A stretch of DNA of 33,088 nt, taken from the NCBI GenBank assembly GCA_028280455.1, contig JANQLT010000118.1, positions 1 to 33,088 on the forward strand, read 5' to 3'. A model generated the notes under the pieces. That model was given only the letters and a program-made list of their open reading frames with translations. It did not search any database and was not told the DNA's origin. This stretch comes from Kiloniellales bacterium. Lineage in GTDB: Bacteria; Pseudomonadota; Alphaproteobacteria; Kiloniellales; JAKSDN01. A program made the translations under genes and the position numbers. Shown in pieces: positions 7,688 through 16,098 of this stretch (the stretch's first letter is position 1; each line of letters begins with the position of its first letter).

Positions 7688-10488
7688 TGACCGAGGGTCT
7701 GCATCAGCGCTTCGGCCTTGTTGCGCTCGGCGAAGCTCTCGTTGGAGGCGAGGATGGTCTGCAGCACCTGCTTCGCCTCGGAATCCTGGCCGGCCTTGTT
7801 CAGGGCGTAGGCCAGGCGGTAGCGCACGTTGGGATCGGTCGGCGAGTGGCCGACCGCGTGGCGCAGCACGACAACGCCTTCGTCGAGGTGGTTGGCCTGC
7901 ACCAGCAGCCAGCCGTAGGTGTCGGCGACCTGACCGGTGTCCGGGGCGATCTGATAGGCGCGCTTGGCGATGTCCAGGCCGTCCTCGTAGCCGAGCTCCG
8001 TGCGCACCCAGGCCAGGTTGTTGAGGGCCAGGGCGTCGCCGGCGTTGCCGTCGACCAGCGCCTGGTACTGCTCCATCGCCTCGTCGAGGCGGCCCAGCTC
8101 GATCAGGGTGCTGGCGGCGGCATGCCGTACCGCCCGGTCCCTGGGCGCGACCTCGAGGTGCTCGAGCAGGCCGGCGATGGCGGCCGTCTTGTCGCCGGCC
8201 TTGCGCCGGGCGAAGAAGAGATCGACGGCGATCGAAGAGACCGGGTTGCTGGCGTAGGTCCGCTCGAGGATCTCGATCGAGCCGGCGAGATCGCCGCTCT
8301 GCGCCAGGATGTGGGCGCGCAGGCCCTCGGACATGACGCGGTCGTAGGTGCCGATCTCCTCGGCCAGCTCGGTCGCCCCTTCGACGTCGCCGACCTCCAG
8401 GTGCATGCCGATCAAGGTGCGCACGATCTCGGCATTGTCCGGCGCCATCTCCTTGGCGTCGACCAGCGCCTTGCGGGCCTCCTCGCGCGCGCCGCTGGTG
8501 ATCAGCGCGTTGGCCAGCTTCAGGCGATGCTCGACGGTCAAGGGCTCGATCACCATCAGCCGGCGGGAGACCTCGATGGCCTTCTGGTAGTCGCCGAGGC
8601 CCTCGAAGATGGCGCGCACGTAGCTCAGGGTGTTGGGAGACTCGGCGTGGGTGATCATCAGCTCGTCGAGGATCTGCAGCGGCCGGCCGGTCGAGCCGGC
8701 GCTCAGGTGGGCGGCGACCAGGCGGCGCGCCACGGCCACCGATTCGACGAACTCCAGGCGCTTCTTCTCCAGGAACTCGATGGCGATCTGCGAGCCCTTC
8801 TCGCGGGCCAGGAGGTCGGCCAGGCGCAGGATCAGGGAATCGCTGCGCGGCCGGCGCAGCAGCAGCTCGCGCAGGCGCGCCTCGATCTGCTCGTCGCGGC
8901 CCTCGAGCCGGTCGAGCCGGTCGAGGTTGTCCAGGGCGAAGAGGAACTCGGGCTCGAAGGACAGCGCCCGCTCGAAGCTGGCGCGCGCCGCCTCGGCGTT
9001 GCCGCGCTCGAACAGCACGATGCCCTCGATCGAGAGCATGAAGGGGTTGTCCGGATAGCGCGCCTTGAGGCTGCGTACCAGGGCGCGGGCCTCTTCCAGG
9101 TTGCCGGCCTCGAGCTCGTCGACGATCGGGAAGATCTCCTCCGACAGGCTCGCGGGGATGATGCGTTCCTCTTCGGACGGTTCCCAGCCGCCGATGCCGG
9201 CGCCCTCGGCGAGCTTCACGAGGCCGCGGCGCGCCATGTCGTCGGCCTCGCTGCGGCCCTGCTCCAGGATCCGCTGGAGCATGCGCGAGGCGGCGCCGTG
9301 GCGGCCGAGCTGCAGGTAGGCGGTGGCCAGGAGGTGCAGGGCGGCGCTGTCTTCGGGATGCTCGGCGACCAGCGGCTCCAGCACGTTCATGGCGGTGACG
9401 GAGTTGTCGCGCTTGATGAGGATGAGCCCGAGCACGCGCTGTGCCGCGGCGCTGCGCGGCCTGATGGTCAGGTAGCGGGTCAGCAGCCGCTGGGACTGCG
9501 CGAAGTCGCCGAGCGAGAACTTGATCAGCGTGCCGAGCAGCAGCACGGGCGGCTCCTCGGGCAGGATCCGCTCGAGGTCGGCGAAGTCGCCGTCCGCCCA
9601 GATGTAGTTGCCCTGGACGAAACGCAGGGCCGCGCGCAGGAACAGGACGTAGGGGTTCTTGCGCTGCAGGCGCCGGGCCACCTTGACGTCGGCCTCGACC
9701 TCTTCGAAGCGCCCGAGCTCCAGGTTGAGCCGGGCCCGCTCGGTCATGGCGTTGACGTTCTCGGGGTTGATGGTCAGCGCCTGCTCGAGGGCGTGGAGGG
9801 CGCGCTCGGTGTTGCGGTCGAGGATCGCCAGATCGGCGCGCAAGACCCAGGCGTCGCCGAAATCCGGATAGTCTTCGAGCAGCTCGTCGGTCAGCCGCTC
9901 CGCCGAGCTGCGCTGGTTGCGCGCCATGTGCAGGCGGGCGCTGCCGAGGCGGGCGTCGCGATGCTCGGGCCAGGCTTCGAGGATCTGGCGATAGAGGCTG
10001 TCGACATCGTCGAGCTGCTTCAGGCCCCAATAGGCATCGGCCAGGACCAGCAGCTTGGCCTGCAAGGCCTCGTCGGAGAAAGCGTCGCGCGAGACCGTCC
10101 TGACCACGTCTTCGAAGCGGAGCTGGTCGACCAGGGCCCGGCCGAGCAGGATCTCCGCCTCGTCCGTGTACTGCGACGCCAGGGCCAGTCGGAGCTCCTT
10201 CTCGGCGGCTTCCGGGTCGCCGGAGGCCAGCCGGATCTTGCCCAGCAGCAGGCGGGCCTTGGCGTTGGCGGGGTCGATCTGCAGGGCGTTGCGCAGCTCG
10301 ATGATGGCGGCGCGGCCGCGGCCCCGCTCCAGTTGCTTGAGGGCCTGCTCGTAGAAGCGGTCGGCCTCTTCCTCGGCGCTGGCTGCACGACTCTCGGTTG
10401 CTGGAGCGAGCAAGGCCACGGCCATGGCGAGCACCATCAGCGCTGCACGCCAGGCGCTTGGCCGAGCTGGTTTCCACTTACCGGTCAT
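7684..10488 (-). CDS. XrtA/PEP-CTERM system TPR-repeat protein (PrsT type)
   Basis: A 934-residue exported TPR protein. After a signal peptide (hydrophobic MVLAMAVALLAP, cleavage near SRA-A), TPR units fill the protein. The first, AAIIELRNALQIDPANAKARLLLGKI, is close to the PrsT-family consensus as I know it, and the length matches PrsT proteins of about 900-930 residues. Unlike typical PrsT and its paralogue at 20441-23965, there is no lipobox cysteine, so it would be soluble in the periplasm or membrane-associated through partners. It probably takes part in exopolysaccharide export and PEP-CTERM surface display. The ATG at 10486-10488 has no clear Shine-Dalgarno. It is the first gene of a two-gene TPR operon, divergent from the PEP-CTERM gene at 10884. 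Confidence 0.82.
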   Translation of the reverse strand: MTGKWKPARPSAWRAALMVLAMAVALLAPATESRAASAEEEADRFYEQALKQLERGRGRAAIIELRNALQIDPANAKARLLLGKIRLASGDPEAAEKELRLALASQYTDEAEILLGRALVDQLRFEDVVRTVSRDAFSDEALQAKLLVLADAYWGLKQLDDVDSLYRQILEAWPEHRDARLGSARLHMARNQRSSAERLTDELLEDYPDFGDAWVLRADLAILDRNTERALHALEQALTINPENVNAMTERARLNLELGRFEEVEADVKVARRLQRKNPYVLFLRAALRFVQGNYIWADGDFADLERILPEEPPVLLLGTLIKFSLGDFAQSQRLLTRYLTIRPRSAAAQRVLGLILIKRDNSVTAMNVLEPLVAEHPEDSAALHLLATAYLQLGRHGAASRMLQRILEQGRSEADDMARRGLVKLAEGAGIGGWEPSEEERIIPASLSEEIFPIVDELEAGNLEEARALVRSLKARYPDNPFMLSIEGIVLFERGNAEAARASFERALSFEPEFLFALDNLDRLDRLEGRDEQIEARLRELLLRRPRSDSLILRLADLLAREKGSQIAIEFLEKKRLEFVESVAVARRLVAAHLSAGSTGRPLQILDELMITHAESPNTLSYVRAIFEGLGDYQKAIEVSRRLMVIEPLTVEHRLKLANALITSGAREEARKALVDAKEMAPDNAEIVRTLIGMHLEVGDVEGATELAEEIGTYDRVMSEGLRAHILAQSGDLAGSIEILERTYASNPVSSIAVDLFFARRKAGDKTAAIAGLLEHLEVAPRDRAVRHAAASTLIELGRLDEAMEQYQALVDGNAGDALALNNLAWVRTELGYEDGLDIAKRAYQIAPDTGQVADTYGWLLVQANHLDEGVVVLRHAVGHSPTDPNVRYRLAYALNKAGQDSEAKQVLQTILASNESFAERNKAEALMQTLGQ

Positions 10489-10684
10489 GCAGGACAGCCT
10501 GCCGCAAAATCACCAAGAGATCCTCTATGGTTATGGGGCCTTTTTCGCCCAGAGCAAGGCCTTATCGGGGCCGCGATTCGGCGCCGACGGGCGGCAATTG
10601 TAAGGAAACCGCCAAGGGTCGAAGAAAGCTGAGAATTGCGCGATTTCGGCCGGCCAATCGGAAACCGTCAGTGGATTTTCCAAC

Positions 10685-10715
10685 CCCTGTTCAGTGCTGT
10701 AAAACAGGCTTTACA
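10685..10715 (+). promoter_or_regulatory. Candidate enhancer (UAS) for the sigma-54 promoter of the PEP-CTERM gene
   Basis: An inverted repeat TGTAAA (10698-10703) / TTTACA (10710-10715) with a 6-bp spacer is nested with a second one, CCTGTT / AACAGG, that begins about 12 bp earlier. The centre is about 100 bp upstream of the predicted transcription start at 10806, the usual distance for an NtrC-type activator dimer. Related half-sites CTGTMAA recur upstream of the other PEP-CTERM gene. PrsR is the obvious candidate binder, by inference. Confidence 0.45.
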
Positions 10716-10747
10716 ATTTCGGCCATCACGGGTCGGGAATTCTCTGC

Positions 10748-10760
10748 TAAGCCATTGAAA
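10748..10760 (-). promoter_or_regulatory. IHF-like site between enhancer and sigma-54 promoter
   Basis: On the minus strand the sequence reads TTTCAATGGCTTA, which matches the IHF consensus WATCAANNNNTTR at all but one position. It lies at about -46 to -58 from the predicted start, between the palindrome and the -24/-12 element, which is where DNA bending would help a distal activator. The motif is degenerate and the region AT-rich, so a chance match is possible. Confidence 0.35.
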
Positions 10761-10780
10761 AACAAATCTGTGACCATTTG

Positions 10781-10794
10781 GGCACGAGTCTTGC
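10781..10794 (+). promoter_or_regulatory. Sigma-54 (-24/-12) promoter of PEP-CTERM gene 1
   Basis: GGCACG-AGTC-TTGC is a full match to the core of the RpoN consensus TGGCACG-N4-TTGC, with the invariant GG and GC exactly ten bases apart. Counting the final C as -12 gives a transcription start near 10806 and a 78-base leader to the ATG at 10884. The prsK-prsR pair in this window encodes an RpoN-dependent activator, which supports the call. Confidence 0.8.
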
Positions 10795-10883
10795 GTAAGA
10801 ACTGGTTACCGGCCATGGTTCGGCAGGACAGCCCACGGGGTCTGTGCTAACATTTGGGTAAGCTTGGTGGGGAGCCGTCGTTC

Positions 10884-11813
10884 ATGAGGTTTGCGGCAAG
10901 TCTCGGCGCAATAGTGTTGCTGCTCGGCCTTGCGGCTGCGCCGGCGCAAGCCGACGTGATCATCCTCGATTTCAACGATGATTTCGACGGAACCGGCAAC
11001 GGCACCGGCAACGGCACGGTCAACGCTAACCACCCCTTGGTGAACGACCCGCCCTTCACCAACCACGGCTTCGTGGTCACCACCACGACCGGCTTCAACC
11101 AGACCACCGGCACCGCAGGCACGATTTCGGTCGGAATCACCGCGGACGACCCGCCGCCGGACACGCCGGCCGAGAACGATCTCGCCGTGATCTTCGACAC
11201 GCGCCTGCCGAACACCTCGGACGGTGACCTCGAGGATCCGCTGGGCGCGGCGACTGCCGAGGGCCAGCCGGGATTCCTGCCCTATCCCGTGACGCCGGGC
11301 AACGGCAGCTTCGGCGCCGGCATTCGGCCGGGCCACGTGCTGATCCGTAACGCCAACAGCACCGGCTGCGGCGACGGCGTCTGCGACAACCCGAACGACG
11401 ACAACAACGGCGCGGTCTTCAACGTCGACTTCAGCGCCTTCGCCGGCGGCGTCAGCCTGCTCACCATCGATGTCCTCGATCTCGACGACGAGTCGGCGAC
11501 CGACGAGCTGCTGACCCTCGCGCTGTTCGACGAGAGCGACAACCAGATCGGCAGCGATCTGGAGATCCTCGGCGAGGACATCGGCAACGGCAACATCGCC
11601 CGCCTCGACCTGCAGCACTTCTTCGCCGGCAACGCCGGTGTCGGCCGGCTGCAGATCGAGCTGAGCTCCTCCGGCGCCTGGACCAATCTCGCCTTCGCCA
11701 CGACGATGAGCCCGCCCACGCAGGTCCCGGAGCCGGGCAGCCTGGCGTTGCTGGCCTTCGGCCTGGCCGGCCTCGGCCTGGTCCATCGCCGCCGCCGCAA
11801 AGCCGAGGGCTGA
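10884..11813 (+). CDS. PEP-CTERM sorting domain-containing protein 1
   Basis: A 309-residue exported protein. It has a signal peptide (MRFAASLGAIVLLLGLAAAPAQA, cleavage before D24) and a C-terminal exosortase signal: VPEPGSLALLAF with the PEP motif, a hydrophobic helix, and a basic tail HRRRRKAEG. XrtA would cleave it near PEP and hand it to the surface or exopolysaccharide matrix. The body is acidic and Asp/Asn/Gly-rich, with a GTGNGTGNGT repeat near the N-terminus and a CGDGVCDNPNDDNNG stretch that looks calcium-binding and could form a disulfide. A TTG 30 bases upstream is possible, but the ATG at 10884 has GGGGAG nine bases before it and gives a normal signal peptide. It is expressed from its own sigma-54 promoter and followed by an intrinsic terminator, so it is monocistronic. 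Confidence 0.88.
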   Translation: MRFAASLGAIVLLLGLAAAPAQADVIILDFNDDFDGTGNGTGNGTVNANHPLVNDPPFTNHGFVVTTTTGFNQTTGTAGTISVGITADDPPPDTPAENDLAVIFDTRLPNTSDGDLEDPLGAATAEGQPGFLPYPVTPGNGSFGAGIRPGHVLIRNANSTGCGDGVCDNPNDDNNGAVFNVDFSAFAGGVSLLTIDVLDLDDESATDELLTLALFDESDNQIGSDLEILGEDIGNGNIARLDLQHFFAGNAGVGRLQIELSSSGAWTNLAFATTMSPPTQVPEPGSLALLAFGLAGLGLVHRRRRKAEG

Positions 11814-11867
11814 AGCAAGCGCGCCACCGGTCGGCGGGCGTAGCCCCGCAAGTCGGCGAGGCTTGGG

Positions 11868-11892
11868 AAGGGTCGCTTCGGCGGCCCTTTTT
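11868..11892 (+). terminator. Intrinsic terminator after PEP-CTERM gene 1
   Basis: The stem AAGGGTCGC (11868-11876) / GCGGCCCTT (11881-11889), with one G-T pair and a stable TTCG tetraloop, runs directly into a TTTTT tract. It lies 55 bases after the PEP-CTERM stop and just before the 3' end of the convergent patatin gene. Confidence 0.85.
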
Positions 11893-11923
11893 CGTTTGCC
11901 GATGATGCCTTCCCGAAGGGGCG

Positions 11924-12907
11924 CTAGGAGCCTGCCGCCGCGGTGGCCGGCGCCGTCTGCTTGTGGCCTTCGAGGCGATGGCAGGGCTCGAAGCGCTCGA
12001 CCGGCTCGGTGAAGAAACGGTCGCGCAGCCAGTCGATCTGCCGCTCGGCCTCCAGCACGCCGAGGTACTTCAGGTAGGGGATCGAGTCGACGCCGTCGAG
12101 CGGCACGTTGCGCAGCCGGCTCGAGGGCTCGACGCGCATGACCCGCTCCTCGCCCAGAAGCTGACGGCAGTTGACCGTGGCCGAGACCTGCTGGGCGTTG
12201 GTGAAGAGATTGGCCAGGGTGAAGCTCGCCTCGTAGGCGCCGATGTGCGGCGAGCGGCCCTTGCCCCAGGTCAGCTCCTCGGGCGGCGTGCCGATCGACA
12301 GGACATCGATCCCACCGCGCGGCCAGTCGAGCAGGCTGATCGCCTCGATCACCGCCAGCAGCGACGGGTTGTGGGCCCAGAGGCTGCCGTCGACCATGGC
12401 CGAGCCGTCGCGGGTCCGGTAGAGCGGGAAATAGGTCGGCGCCGCGACGGCGGCGAGCACGACCTCGACGGCGCTGGCGGTGATGTCGAGGTAAAGCGAG
12501 GGATGGTGCGAGGTCTTGTAGATGTGCACCCGGTTCGCAGAGACATCCAGTGTCGGGACCAGCAGCCGGGTCTGGCTCTCGCCGACCACCGCCGGGCCGA
12601 AGTAGTCGTTCAGCTCGCGGCGCAGCGGGGCGACGCTGTACTTGCTGGTCAGCACCCGGCGGATGTGACCGAACCAGCCGGAGCCGCGGAAGATCCTCGG
12701 CGCCGCCTCCTGGTAGCGCTCGACGGCGACGGAGGCTTCGTGGCCGAGCGCCAGGGACATGGCGATCATGCCGCCGGCCGAGGTGCCGGCGATCAGATCG
12801 AAGTGGTCCGAGGTCCGGCGGCCCAGGAGCTCTTCGATGCGGGCGAGGAAGCTGGCGGCGAACACGCCTTTGATGCCGCCGCCGTCGATGGCCAGGATCC
12901 GCCGCAT
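11924..12907 (-). CDS. Patatin-like phospholipase
   Basis: A 327-residue patatin-domain acyl hydrolase. The catalytic elements are intact: oxyanion-hole DGGGIKG (8-14), nucleophile Ser43 in GTSAG (41-45), and catalytic Asp173 in VDGSLWAHNP (172-181). There is no signal peptide or membrane segment, so it is cytosolic and would act on membrane phospholipid or acyl-lipid esters. The architecture resembles stand-alone bacterial patatins, including the CapV-like effectors of CBASS defence. No cyclic-nucleotide synthase, ubiquitin-like or JAB gene lies nearby, so a defence role is not supported here. It is a single gene, convergent with PEP-CTERM gene 1 and divergent from the PP-loop operon. The ATG at 12905-12907 opens directly on the DGGGIKG strand; the Shine-Dalgarno is weak. 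Confidence 0.85.
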   Translation of the reverse strand: MRRILAIDGGGIKGVFAASFLARIEELLGRRTSDHFDLIAGTSAGGMIAMSLALGHEASVAVERYQEAAPRIFRGSGWFGHIRRVLTSKYSVAPLRRELNDYFGPAVVGESQTRLLVPTLDVSANRVHIYKTSHHPSLYLDITASAVEVVLAAVAAPTYFPLYRTRDGSAMVDGSLWAHNPSLLAVIEAISLLDWPRGGIDVLSIGTPPEELTWGKGRSPHIGAYEASFTLANLFTNAQQVSATVNCRQLLGEERVMRVEPSSRLRNVPLDGVDSIPYLKYLGVLEAERQIDWLRDRFFTEPVERFEPCHRLEGHKQTAPATAAAGS

Positions 12908-13173
12908 GAGTCCAGCTACGCCCGCTCCAAGGTCCCTTGGGGCCGAGCCTATGGCGCCGGGGTTAACGAAGCTTTAGGCAGGGCGGGCCAGGTTGCAAAA
13001 GCTGCGGCCCTTTCCCGTGCGGCTTCTCGGCGGGCCTCGCCGCGGCGTCAATTGTCGTTAGAGAACATTGATTTACCACGGTCGAATCGGGGCCCGGTTA
13101 ACTATTCATAAAGCACTGCCGTCAAAACTGCTCGCGTATTTGATACCGCGGTTCTTCGAGAAACGCCGAGCCC
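12908..13173. other. Divergent intergenic region upstream of patatin gene and four-gene operon
   Basis: This 266-bp gap has no convincing coding frame. It contains an AT-richer patch (about 13050-13150) that probably holds the promoter of the plus-strand operon. I see no good sigma-70 -35/-10 pair and no GG-N10-GC sigma-54 element with the correct spacing, in contrast to the two PEP-CTERM genes. Confidence 0.4.
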
Positions 13174-14262
13174 ATGTCCCAGTGCAAGCGATGCCTTTTG
13201 CCGGCTGCGGTCCCCGGCGCGGACCTCGACGCCCAGGGCGTCTGCGCGTTCTGCCGGGCCTTCAGCGAAGAGAGCTACAGCGAAGCGGAGCTGGCCCGGG
13301 CCCGCTACGAGATCGAGCTGGAGCAGGCCATCGAGGACTGCCGCGGCAAGGGCGAGTACGACGCGCTGGTCTGTCTGAGCGGCGGCAAGGACTCGATCCT
13401 GCTGCTCTGGCGCCTGGTCAAGGACTACGACCTCAAGGTCCTGGCCTTCACCAGCGACATGAACATCCCGGACATCGCCTGGGACAACATGGAGCGTACG
13501 GTCAAGGCGCTCGACGTCGACCACCTGACCTACACGCCCTCGCGCGCCTTCTACAACAAGATGTACCGCTACCTGCTGCAGAACCAGAACGACAAGGGCG
13601 CCGTCCGCACGGTCTGCTACGCCTGCGCGCCGCTGTTCGAGAGCGATGCCCTGCGGATCGCCGTCGAGAAGGGCATCCCGCTGGTCCTGGCCGGCTACTC
13701 GCCGGGCCAGCCCGAGCCCGAGCGCATGGTCTTCGAGTTCTCGCGGGAGATGATCTGCGAGACCGACTGGACTCCGCCGGAGCTGCGCGAGGCCAGCAGC
13801 TTCGACCGGCGCGAGCTGGCCCGCTACTGGAACCCCATGAGCTACCCGCAGGGCACGGTCTTCCCGCGCTACATCGCGCCGTTCCACGCCTGGCCCTATG
13901 ACCAGGACGAGAACATGCGCAAGGTGGTCGAGCTTGGCCTGGTCTCCAGCCGCAAGAACGCCAGCCCGGTGCACAGCAACTGCCCGCTCAACTGGCTGCT
14001 GATGTACTCGGACCTGAAGAACCTCGGCTACAATCCCTACGCGCCGGAATTCGCCACCCTGATCCGCACTGGCCAGGCGCGCCGCGCGACCTGGCGGGTG
14101 ATGCAGCCCCTGGTCAACTTCATGATCCGGCGCCGCATCTTCTGGGGCAGCCAGGTCAGCCGGTCGCTGCAGGAGCTGGAGCTCACGCCCGAGGAGCTGC
14201 GCATCACGCGCAAGTCCGAGGAGCCGGCCGAGGCCAAGCACCTCACCGTCGCCGCCGAGTAA
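13174..14262 (+). CDS. PP-loop (N-type ATP pyrophosphatase) protein, N-acetyl sugar amidotransferase-like
   Basis: A 362-residue cytoplasmic enzyme. It has an N-terminal zinc-ribbon-like pair of CxxC motifs (Cys4/Cys7 and Cys24/Cys27), a PP-loop SGGKDS (69-74) that binds ATP pyrophosphate, a further CxxC (Cys148/Cys151) and a later Cys270 in SNCPLN. Adenylation of a carbonyl or hydroxyl oxygen followed by replacement with nitrogen or sulfur is the family chemistry. The opening CxRCxxP...GVCxFC resembles WbpG/PseA-type sugar amidotransferases. The Cys148/151/270 triad also resembles the iron-sulfur ligands of TtcA/TtuA tRNA thiolases. No glutaminase or HisF-like partner is adjacent. It is the first gene of a four-gene operon whose next gene starts 6 bases after its stop. 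The substrate is unknown. Confidence 0.75.
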   Translation: MSQCKRCLLPAAVPGADLDAQGVCAFCRAFSEESYSEAELARARYEIELEQAIEDCRGKGEYDALVCLSGGKDSILLLWRLVKDYDLKVLAFTSDMNIPDIAWDNMERTVKALDVDHLTYTPSRAFYNKMYRYLLQNQNDKGAVRTVCYACAPLFESDALRIAVEKGIPLVLAGYSPGQPEPERMVFEFSREMICETDWTPPELREASSFDRRELARYWNPMSYPQGTVFPRYIAPFHAWPYDQDENMRKVVELGLVSSRKNASPVHSNCPLNWLLMYSDLKNLGYNPYAPEFATLIRTGQARRATWRVMQPLVNFMIRRRIFWGSQVSRSLQELELTPEELRITRKSEEPAEAKHLTVAAE

Positions 14263-14268
14263 CGGACC

Positions 14269-16098
14269 TTGAACGGCCCGCCGCTTCAGACTGCCACAGA
14301 GATCGACCTGCCGTCTGAGCGCCGGGCGCTGACGATCCCCGACCTCGTCGCAAGCCGCGCCGCCCTGAGCCCCGAGCGCGTCGCCTGGCGCTACCGCGGG
14401 CCCGACGGCGACTGGCAGCCGGTCACCTGGGCCGGCTTCCAGCGCGCGATCCTGGCCACCGCCGCCGGCCTGCAAGGCCTCGGCCTCGCTGCCGGCGATC
14501 GTATGGCGATCATGATGCCGACGGGCTACCGCTGGGAGCTGCTGGAGAAGGCGGCGCTGCGCCTCGGGGCCGCCGTGGTCGGCGTCGACAGCCACGCTGG
14601 GGCCGCGCAGAAGCGGCACATCCTCGGCCATTCGCAAGCCAAGGTCCTGTTCCTGAGCGACGCCCGCGACCTCGCCGTCCTGGAGGGCGGCGACCTGACC
14701 GGGCCGAGGTGCCTGGTCCTGGCGGATGGCAAGGCGCCGGACAGCAGCGGCATCGAGCTCCGAGACTGGGACGGCTTCCTGAGCCTCTGCGACGAGGCGT
14801 GCGACCTCGGGCCGGGGCCAACTCCCGACAGCCCGGCGGCGATCACCTACACCTCAGGCACGACCGGGCCGCCGAAGGGCATCCTCTACAGCCACCGGCA
14901 GATGGTCCTGGCCTGCGACAGCCTGCTCGAGGCCTTCGGCCCGATCGGCGAGTCGGACTCGGCGATCTGCTGGCTGCCGCTGAGCAACCTCTTCCAGCGG
15001 GTCATGAACCTCTGCGGCATCGGCGCCGGCGCGACCTGCGCCTTCGTCGAGGACCCGCGCCGCATCGTCGAGGAGATCGCCGAGATCGAGCCGACGGTCT
15101 TCATCGGCGTGCCGCGCTTCTACGAGAAGCTGCGCCACGGCGTGCTGGCCAAGGTTTCAGCCCTGCCCCGGCAGCAGCGCTGGCCGGTACAAGCCGCCCT
15201 GGCCGCCGGCCGCGAGGTGGCCCGCCGCCGCCGCTTGAGCCTGGCGCCCGGTCTCCTGCTCGGGCCGTGGCACCGCCTGCTGCGCCGGCTGGTGCTGCGC
15301 AAGCTGCCGCCGATCATGGGCCGCCGCCTGCGCTTCATGATCACCGGCTCGGCGCCGACGCCGCCGGCGGTGCTCGACTTCTACGAATCGCTCGAGCTGC
15401 CGCTGCTCGAGGCCTACGGCCTGAGCGAGAACATCGTCCCCGTTGCCGCGAACCGGCCGCGGGACCGCCGCCCCGGCAGCGTCGGCCGGCCGCTGGCGCC
15501 CAACGAGGTGCGGATCGCCGGGGACGGCGAGGTGCTGGTGCGCGGCCGCGGCCTGTTCGAGGGCTACCTGGGCGACGGCGAGGCGGCGCCGAGCCGGGAG
15601 GGCTTCTACCCGACCGGCGACCTGGGCAGCCTCGATGCCGATGGCTATCTGCACCTGACCGGCCGTCGGCGCGAGATCATCAAGACCTCGACCGGGCGCC
15701 GGATCGCGCCGCAGGCCGTCGAGGCGGCGCTGCAGGACATCCCGGGCATCGAGCATGCGCTGGTCGTCGGCAACGGCCGCAAGGCGCTGGCGGCCCTGGT
15801 CGCGCCCGCCGCGCAAGAGGGGCCGGCCGCCGCGTCGGCCTTCGAGGCGCGACTCCGGCAGGGCCTGGCGCGCCACAACGAGCGCTGCACGAGCTACGAG
15901 CGGATCGCCGCCTGCCTGCTCCTGTCGGAGCGCTTCACGGTGGCCGACGGCCACCTGACGCCGAGCCTCAAGCTCCGCCGCTCCTGGCTGGAGCAGCGTT
16001 TCGCCGAGGCCATCGACCGGCTCTACGATCGGCTCGAGGGTGACGGCCCGGAGGTCGCCGAGGGCACCCGCGGGCCGCTGCTGATGGGGCCGGTCTGA
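14269..16098 (+). CDS. AMP-forming long-chain acyl-CoA/carboxylate ligase
   Basis: A 609-residue ANL-superfamily ligase with the length of long-chain fatty acyl-CoA synthetases. Motifs: TYTSGTTGPPKG (193-204), GSAPTP, AYGLSE (around 382-387), YPTGDLG, and the hinge GRRREIIKTSTGRRI followed by a C-terminal domain. It should activate a carboxylic acid to acyl-AMP and then a thioester. No signal peptide is present. The start is a TTG at 14269-14271, six bases after the PP-loop gene's stop; no in-frame ATG occurs before conserved sequence, and the Shine-Dalgarno is poor, so translational coupling is likely. The stop overlaps the reductase ATG by one base (TGATG). With the reductase that follows it makes a carboxylic-acid activation/reduction pair. 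Confidence 0.85.
   Translation: MNGPPLQTATEIDLPSERRALTIPDLVASRAALSPERVAWRYRGPDGDWQPVTWAGFQRAILATAAGLQGLGLAAGDRMAIMMPTGYRWELLEKAALRLGAAVVGVDSHAGAAQKRHILGHSQAKVLFLSDARDLAVLEGGDLTGPRCLVLADGKAPDSSGIELRDWDGFLSLCDEACDLGPGPTPDSPAAITYTSGTTGPPKGILYSHRQMVLACDSLLEAFGPIGESDSAICWLPLSNLFQRVMNLCGIGAGATCAFVEDPRRIVEEIAEIEPTVFIGVPRFYEKLRHGVLAKVSALPRQQRWPVQAALAAGREVARRRRLSLAPGLLLGPWHRLLRRLVLRKLPPIMGRRLRFMITGSAPTPPAVLDFYESLELPLLEAYGLSENIVPVAANRPRDRRPGSVGRPLAPNEVRIAGDGEVLVRGRGLFEGYLGDGEAAPSREGFYPTGDLGSLDADGYLHLTGRRREIIKTSTGRRIAPQAVEAALQDIPGIEHALVVGNGRKALAALVAPAAQEGPAAASAFEARLRQGLARHNERCTSYERIAACLLLSERFTVADGHLTPSLKLRRSWLEQRFAEAIDRLYDRLEGDGPEVAEGTRGPLLMGPV

Larger units (their letters stand above)
10478..10833. repeat. 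Short two-part direct repeat flanking the 10.5-10.8 kb intergenic region
   Basis: TTACCGGTCATG followed by CAGGACAGCC occurs at 10478-10499. TTACCGGCCATG followed, after five extra bases, by GCAGGACAGCC occurs at 10806-10833. The order and orientation are the same. The first copy contains the reverse complement of the TPR gene's start codon, and the second begins exactly at the predicted sigma-54 transcription start of the PEP-CTERM gene. The significance is unknown; it may be a remnant of a local duplication. Confidence 0.4.

Noticed and set aside
12985..13010. Possible sigma-54 promoter (GGGCCGCAGCTTTTGCA on the minus strand) for the patatin gene.
   Set aside because: The GG and GC elements are eleven bases apart instead of ten and the GGCAC core is absent; spacing is strict for RpoN.
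11924..14262. A CBASS-like defence pair formed by the patatin and the adjacent PP-loop protein.
   Set aside because: The PP-loop protein is an N-type ATP pyrophosphatase with SGGKDS, not a CD-NTase with a GS...DxD site, and no Cap2/Cap3 or sensor genes are present.
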